In this document: positions 51,401 through 57,400 of the stretch, piece after piece
How the letters are laid out: the number at the start of each line of letters is the position of its first letter
Position numbering within the stretch: position 1 is the first letter of the stretch
Source: Hexactinellida sp. DTS-2022
Taxonomy: Eukaryota > Porifera > Hexactinellida
DNA: 64,000 nucleotides
Direction: 5' to 3'
NCBI GenBank assembly: GCA_028753945.1
Contig: JAPNXP010000005.1
Coordinates: 434,001 to 498,000 of the forward strand
The notes under the pieces: model-generated
Told to the model about the DNA's origin: nothing
Databases searched by the model: none
What the model saw: the letters and a program-made list of their open reading frames with translations, nothing else
Position numbers and translations under genes: made by a program

Positions 51401-54400
51401 ATTTTATTTTATTCAAATTTAATTCTTTTTTTAATACCTTGGCAAACAAATTCCTTTCACTTAGCTAGTCAAAATAATATAAATTCTTTCATTACTTAGT
51501 ATCGACATAATTTGTCATCAATAGCAATAGTTATATGCTTGTAACAATTGATACATATTTCTAAAGAAAGGGAAATGAAAATTTTGTGTAAATATTCAGT
51601 TTATATTATGTTACATTAAAACGTATTCCGTATTGAAAGGATCTTTGTACTTTTTAATCAATTTTGTTATTTAATATTATAGTGAACTCTCGTTATAACC
51701 AAGTCGGATGAAACGAAATAACCGCTTATACCGAATTGAAAATTTCCCCCAGAGCACTAAATGCATTAATTATTATCCGCTTATAACGAATATCCGGATA
51801 TAACGAAGGAATTTACAGGTCCCAAGCACTTCGTTATAACGAGAGTTCACTGTATACCTTTTTATTTTATTTAACTGGAAAGGAATTTTAATTTATGTAA
51901 AGTTAGGTATCTTCTTGATTAATGAGAATATTACACCAAATATCTTGTTACACATAACTCACTGCTTAATGTTAATCCTACAATTTTGAATCTGGAAAGA
52001 TTTTGAATTCAGCGAAATTTGATATAAAGGGGTAACAGATATTTATAATTGTTTTTAGCTCCATTTTTGTTTTTGTAATGCGTAATGCTAAATTAGAAAT
52101 TTAGCATTATTATACTTTCATCAAAATTGTTGAGTTTTCTTTTCACAACCAAATTTTAAAATAATGTTTATATGCTTAGGAATAATCAGGACATTTATTG
52201 CATAAGTAAAATACAATTATTTTTATAAAATCCAGCTTCGCAAATGTGAATTTTTGATGTTTAAAAATAACATTGCCACTACCATGAAAAAATACATTAG
52301 AAAAGTTGTTGGTCGATATATAAGTACAGTATACTCCGCTTAATAGAGCCACCGGTTAATATATTTCTCCGCTTAATCGGGTCAAAGCAACCTGGAACAA
52401 AACTGACCCTATTAAGCGGAGTCAACTGTAATTCCAAACATAATTTGTTTAGGAAATATATATTTGCTTGTTCCAAACAGATGTTGTAATTAAAACTAAC
52501 CACAATTTAGTGTTACCCTCAGTTCCTGTTTAACTACCTGTTTATTAGCTTAATCATGACAGTACCATATTATCACAAATATATGTTTGCCTAATTAAAT
52601 TTAAATTATAAAAGTATCTCTCTATACAACATCTGTACAGTGGAAATTGTAATTGCTTTCTAATTGCAATTTAATTGTTATTTTCCTTTACTGCTATCAC
52701 TCCTGTATAGGGAATATTTAGATTATATTTGTTAGAAATAGATTGATTTGTTTGGGTTATATAACATTTTGATTTTGAGACATTTTTCTTATAAACACAA
52801 TCGACTCAGCTTAATTGGGTCACTTTATTCCGAGGATAGTTTGACTCAATTAAGCGGAGTTTATTGTTGTATTATTTTTCTTGATTTATGAATTGGAATT
52901 AGCTCTCATTTTGTATTCTATATAAAGGATTTTGTCTATTAATTTAAATACAAACTAATTTGTTAATTTTGTTAAAATAGATTTATAATCTTATTGTAAA
53001 CACAATTATCGTTTTAAAGCGAATTTTAAGGACCTTAAATCAACCCAAATTTACAAAAGTAATAATGTACTATAAGCATTTTAACTTTTTGAAATATTAT
53101 TTTCAAAAAAGTATTTATTTTGGCCATCCAATTAATATTAATATACTTACACAAATATTCTAATTTGATTAATAATTTTGCATCAAATACATATATAGAA
53201 ACACTTACATTATTATTATGTCAATTTATATTTCTTAAAAATAATATTATTCAACATATTCCTTGACTAATCTATCTGAATTAATACAAATATTTTAATC
53301 ATAATAACCACACTTACCATCTTATTTGAAATACGTTTCCCTAACTACGAAATGATCAATTGGAATTCAGTATGGTTCCACTTACACCCATCACAGATTT
53401 TACATAAATGTCTACTCAAGCCCAAGTGGTCTACTGTTGCAAAAATCTGTTTAATTAATATTTTTGCCGAAAAGACTGGTTTAAGTTAATTGTGCAAATA
53501 TTTAGTATGTCTGTGATAATAGTTTGATTAATTTAATTTCCAAATAAAGTATTGTAGTCAGGCTTTCATCAAGGCAAGATTTTCTGCATTACCTAGTTAA
53601 GTTGAGCTCGCTCACACGCGCCTAAAATACTCAATTTGTATTTAACACCTCTTGATTTTAGCGCGCCTAGAAAGTTTCTTTTGAAATGCCTGGATTAAAC
53701 CTTGATTGTAACTTTATAAGGTGTTAAATTGGGCGTGAGGTTCATAATATTAAAAGGAATTAAAGTAGAACCTCGTTAGTACGAACACCTGGGGACCACC
53801 AAAAAAATTGTTCGCTTTATCCGGAGTTCGTATTAACCGGAGTAATACCCATTGAATAGCCATTGTAGGGACCTGATTTTGTGGAACTGTTTGTTCGTCA
53901 TATCCGGGCATTCGTATTAACCATGTTCGTACGTACTAACGAGGTTCTACTGTATATTGAATCAGTTGTTATTGTTTGTATTTTCTAGTTACAACGCAGA
54001 AGACTTGAATTCCTCTGTGCTTGAGTCGGTTGTCGGGCTGTTGTATGGAGAGTTGGAGGGACAGTTCATTCCTTACAAACCTAAGATTTCATGCAAGATC
54101 CCACCTGCTGATTCTAGCAAACAAAGTAATAACAAACTATACAGTAGATTCTGTTAATATCATACTACAGTAGATTCTGTTAATAGGAACTACAGTAGAC
54201 TCTGTTAATTGCATTCTACAGTAGACTCCGTTAATAGAAACACAAGGCGAAATATCGGTTAAGGAGTACAAGGTTTAATTCCCTAGCCTATACAAATGCA
54301 TGCAAGTGCAAAGTGACTCCGGTTAATACGAATTCCGGATAATACGAACATATTTCGACGGTCCCCTGGTGTTCCTATTAACGAGAGTAACAGTTATGTA

Positions 54401-57400
54401 CCAATATAATTTGTAGATCCACGAATTGTGAATTATTATGTTAATTCAGTTCCTATAATATTAATAATATTTCTGTAAAATGTCGCATGCTATTAAACTA
54501 ACCTACACCAGTTTGATTATTATTCATCTTTTTTATTATTTGCATCACAAAAGCAGATATCTATCTAATCTATTTAACTAATTATATCATCTAAATTGTT
54601 ATTACTGCCATAAGGTATTGTCTCGATATTTCTCTGATGTATAACCGAGTTTACCATTTAATATATGCAAATATTTATCAAAGGTATCTAGCTAATTTGC
54701 ATTTCAATGCACCTTATCTGTTGTTAGGGTGGTACTAAAACCTACTGTGATTATATGGCATCAAATTGCTTGTTCAAAACCAATAATCATGTTAACACGG
54801 TTTAAAAATGTTCTTATTTTTTATGCAACAATCATACATCTGTAAATTCTAATCTTTTAGGATCGATTATCCTAGAAAGTTCAGATAATACGTAAGTTGA
54901 TTTTGCGATGGAATACCTTGGTACAGTTTATTTTCATCTTTTTATTATGATTTAAGAAATATTATTGTCTTCATTGCACGTGTACGGTGTACTAACTATC
55001 GAGTCATACTTTTAAACCCTTATTTAAACTGTAATTTCATAGTACACGTGTTGTCTATATTATACACAAATATATTTTTATTTTGACCATTATTATGAAC
55101 TTTCTGTTATTTGGTTACAGTATATCGATAAATAATTTGAACTTACTTATATGATTTCAGTTTAATTGTTTAAGTACAGTGGTGTTCGCGTAATAACAAG
55201 TCGCATTTTGTACGAAATTAGCTTGCTAATAGGCGAACTTGCTATTAGAGGAACAGAATTAACATTAAATGCTCGCTTGGGGGCTAATAATTACTTTCTA
55301 CAGAGCAATATTGCTATTAGAGCAATTGTTATTAGGCGAACACCAATGTACAACTAATTTTTGATTTTTATAAAATCTGTAAACTAATACTCCATAAATT
55401 TCCGATTTAGATAACTGAATGCTATATACAGTCAGGTTCTTTTATTATGAACATTCAAGGGACCAAATATTGTGTTCATAATAGAGAGACTTCATAATAA
55501 GCGAACTCAACTTAATACAAACCCTATGTAAGTTGTTAAATTGGGACCATAGGGCTTGTTCATAATAAAAAGTTTCATATTAAGCAGATTAAAATTGTGT
55601 TCACAAAAAGTAGACCTGACTGTAATACTCTTACAGCTGTAAAGAGTGTTTAATCTAATTATAAAAGTGCGAATCATTTTTGCTTATTCCTTCGCAATTA
55701 TATTTCCAAACGATATGATTTCTCGAGTATCCTTATATTATGATACTCATATGGTTACAACTTATAGCTTACTATGGTACTACGTATCGTAACGTATATT
55801 TCTGATATTCATTTTAAGACGATGTTTGGTGTACTAATCTTGTTATTCGCATTTAACATATGTAAATGATCTGTAATACTAATGTCTACTAGTGCAATAG
55901 AATACCTTTCTTAATAAATTTGCCGTATTTTTGAAAATTTTCAGCTGAATTTAAAATGAGCCATACGTATGTATTTATTGAATTGACCTAATATTGCGTA
56001 ATAAATGTTATTATTTTGAATAATAATACAGTCAAGTGACTCATGTCTCCTTCTTGTTGACAAATTTCGTCGCTTATTATGAACTTTATATTATGAACAA
56101 GCACTATGATCCAAAATTAACAACTTACATAGGGTTTGTATTAAGTTGAGTTCGCTTATTATGAAGTCTCTATTATGAACACATTTTTTGGTCACTTGAA
56201 TGTTGACAATAAAAGTACCTAACTTTATATTAATAATAACATAGCAATTTCAATTACAAGTCAATTAACTTTATCAAAATAATAAATTCAAAATTTCTGT
56301 TTTTCAATACAATAATTGATTTCTTAATTGAGTGCAATTAAATTGAAATTTATTTTTAAATCATTGAATCAGCAAATATAATTAATAGTTTGGTGTAAAT
56401 GCTCTCTTCGAATTCATTAGTTTTAAACTTCATTTCGAACTTATAATTTGATTTTAACTCAGAGTTAATTTCAGGTCATTATACTATTATTCGAGTATTA
56501 GCTTATAATGAGTATTTCTTGTATAATCTCAAAAAAGGACAAATGATACCTTTAAGTTGTTAGTTCAATTAATATTAAGGAAATTGGACATTTAGTTAAA
56601 CGAATAAACTTTTAGGGTATAGTAGACAGGCTTTAATTCAGGCGAAATTTTCTGCGCGCCTATATTTTGTTTAGGCTATATCACACGCGCCTGAAACTTT
56701 ATTTGTATAATGTCTATGGGAGCATCTCTCGATTTTCGCGCGCCTAGAAAAGTATTCTTTCAATATTACGCGCCTGGATGAAACCCTGAAAGTGAACCAT
56801 TGGCCTTTTAGTTTCAATTAATAAGAGTCAATTATAATTCCTTTCTTGAGGGTGCGTTAACCAATGTGTGACAGACCATACTGTGTATTACACAACTGTC
56901 AATAAGTATGACATAGGGCTAGGATATTTAATTTTCGGGAATTTTGCGTTACGGAACGTTTGAACTTTGAACGGCCCTTGCCTTATATGGTAAAATTTCG
57001 AATTTGAATTTAGTCGATCCAGAAAAAGGGTCATCAAAGGGAAATGTTTATAAAACTTTGCCTCTAAACTACACTTTTCCAGGAATGATTTACAGATACA
57101 AACTCCGATCGATTTTTTCGATCTCTCCCTACCTTTCGAATTCAATCACCCCGTTCACCCGGAGACTCTAAAACAGCTTGAAAAGCTCTGGTCTACAATA
57201 TCTAGCGACGACAGGGAATACTCAATGGGTTCCTATATTAACTATCTAACTCGGGTTGTCTCGACGGCTAAAATGAAAGCGCATTTTGCTAACACAGCTT
57301 GGGTAGGATTGCTGTTGAGAATAGCAGGCGTCGATCCTGAAAACTGTTAGTTGTTTATATTATGGAATTATTGTATATCGGCTAACACCTTTCTACTGTG

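Larger units (their letters stand above)
51058..53760. other. AT-rich remainder of HERC1 intron 32
   Basis: Contains family-G (51682-51852) and family-C (52327-52428, 52799-52868) elements and a GCGCGCCT element near 53575-53700. No exon-like open frame is visible. Confidence 0.55.
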
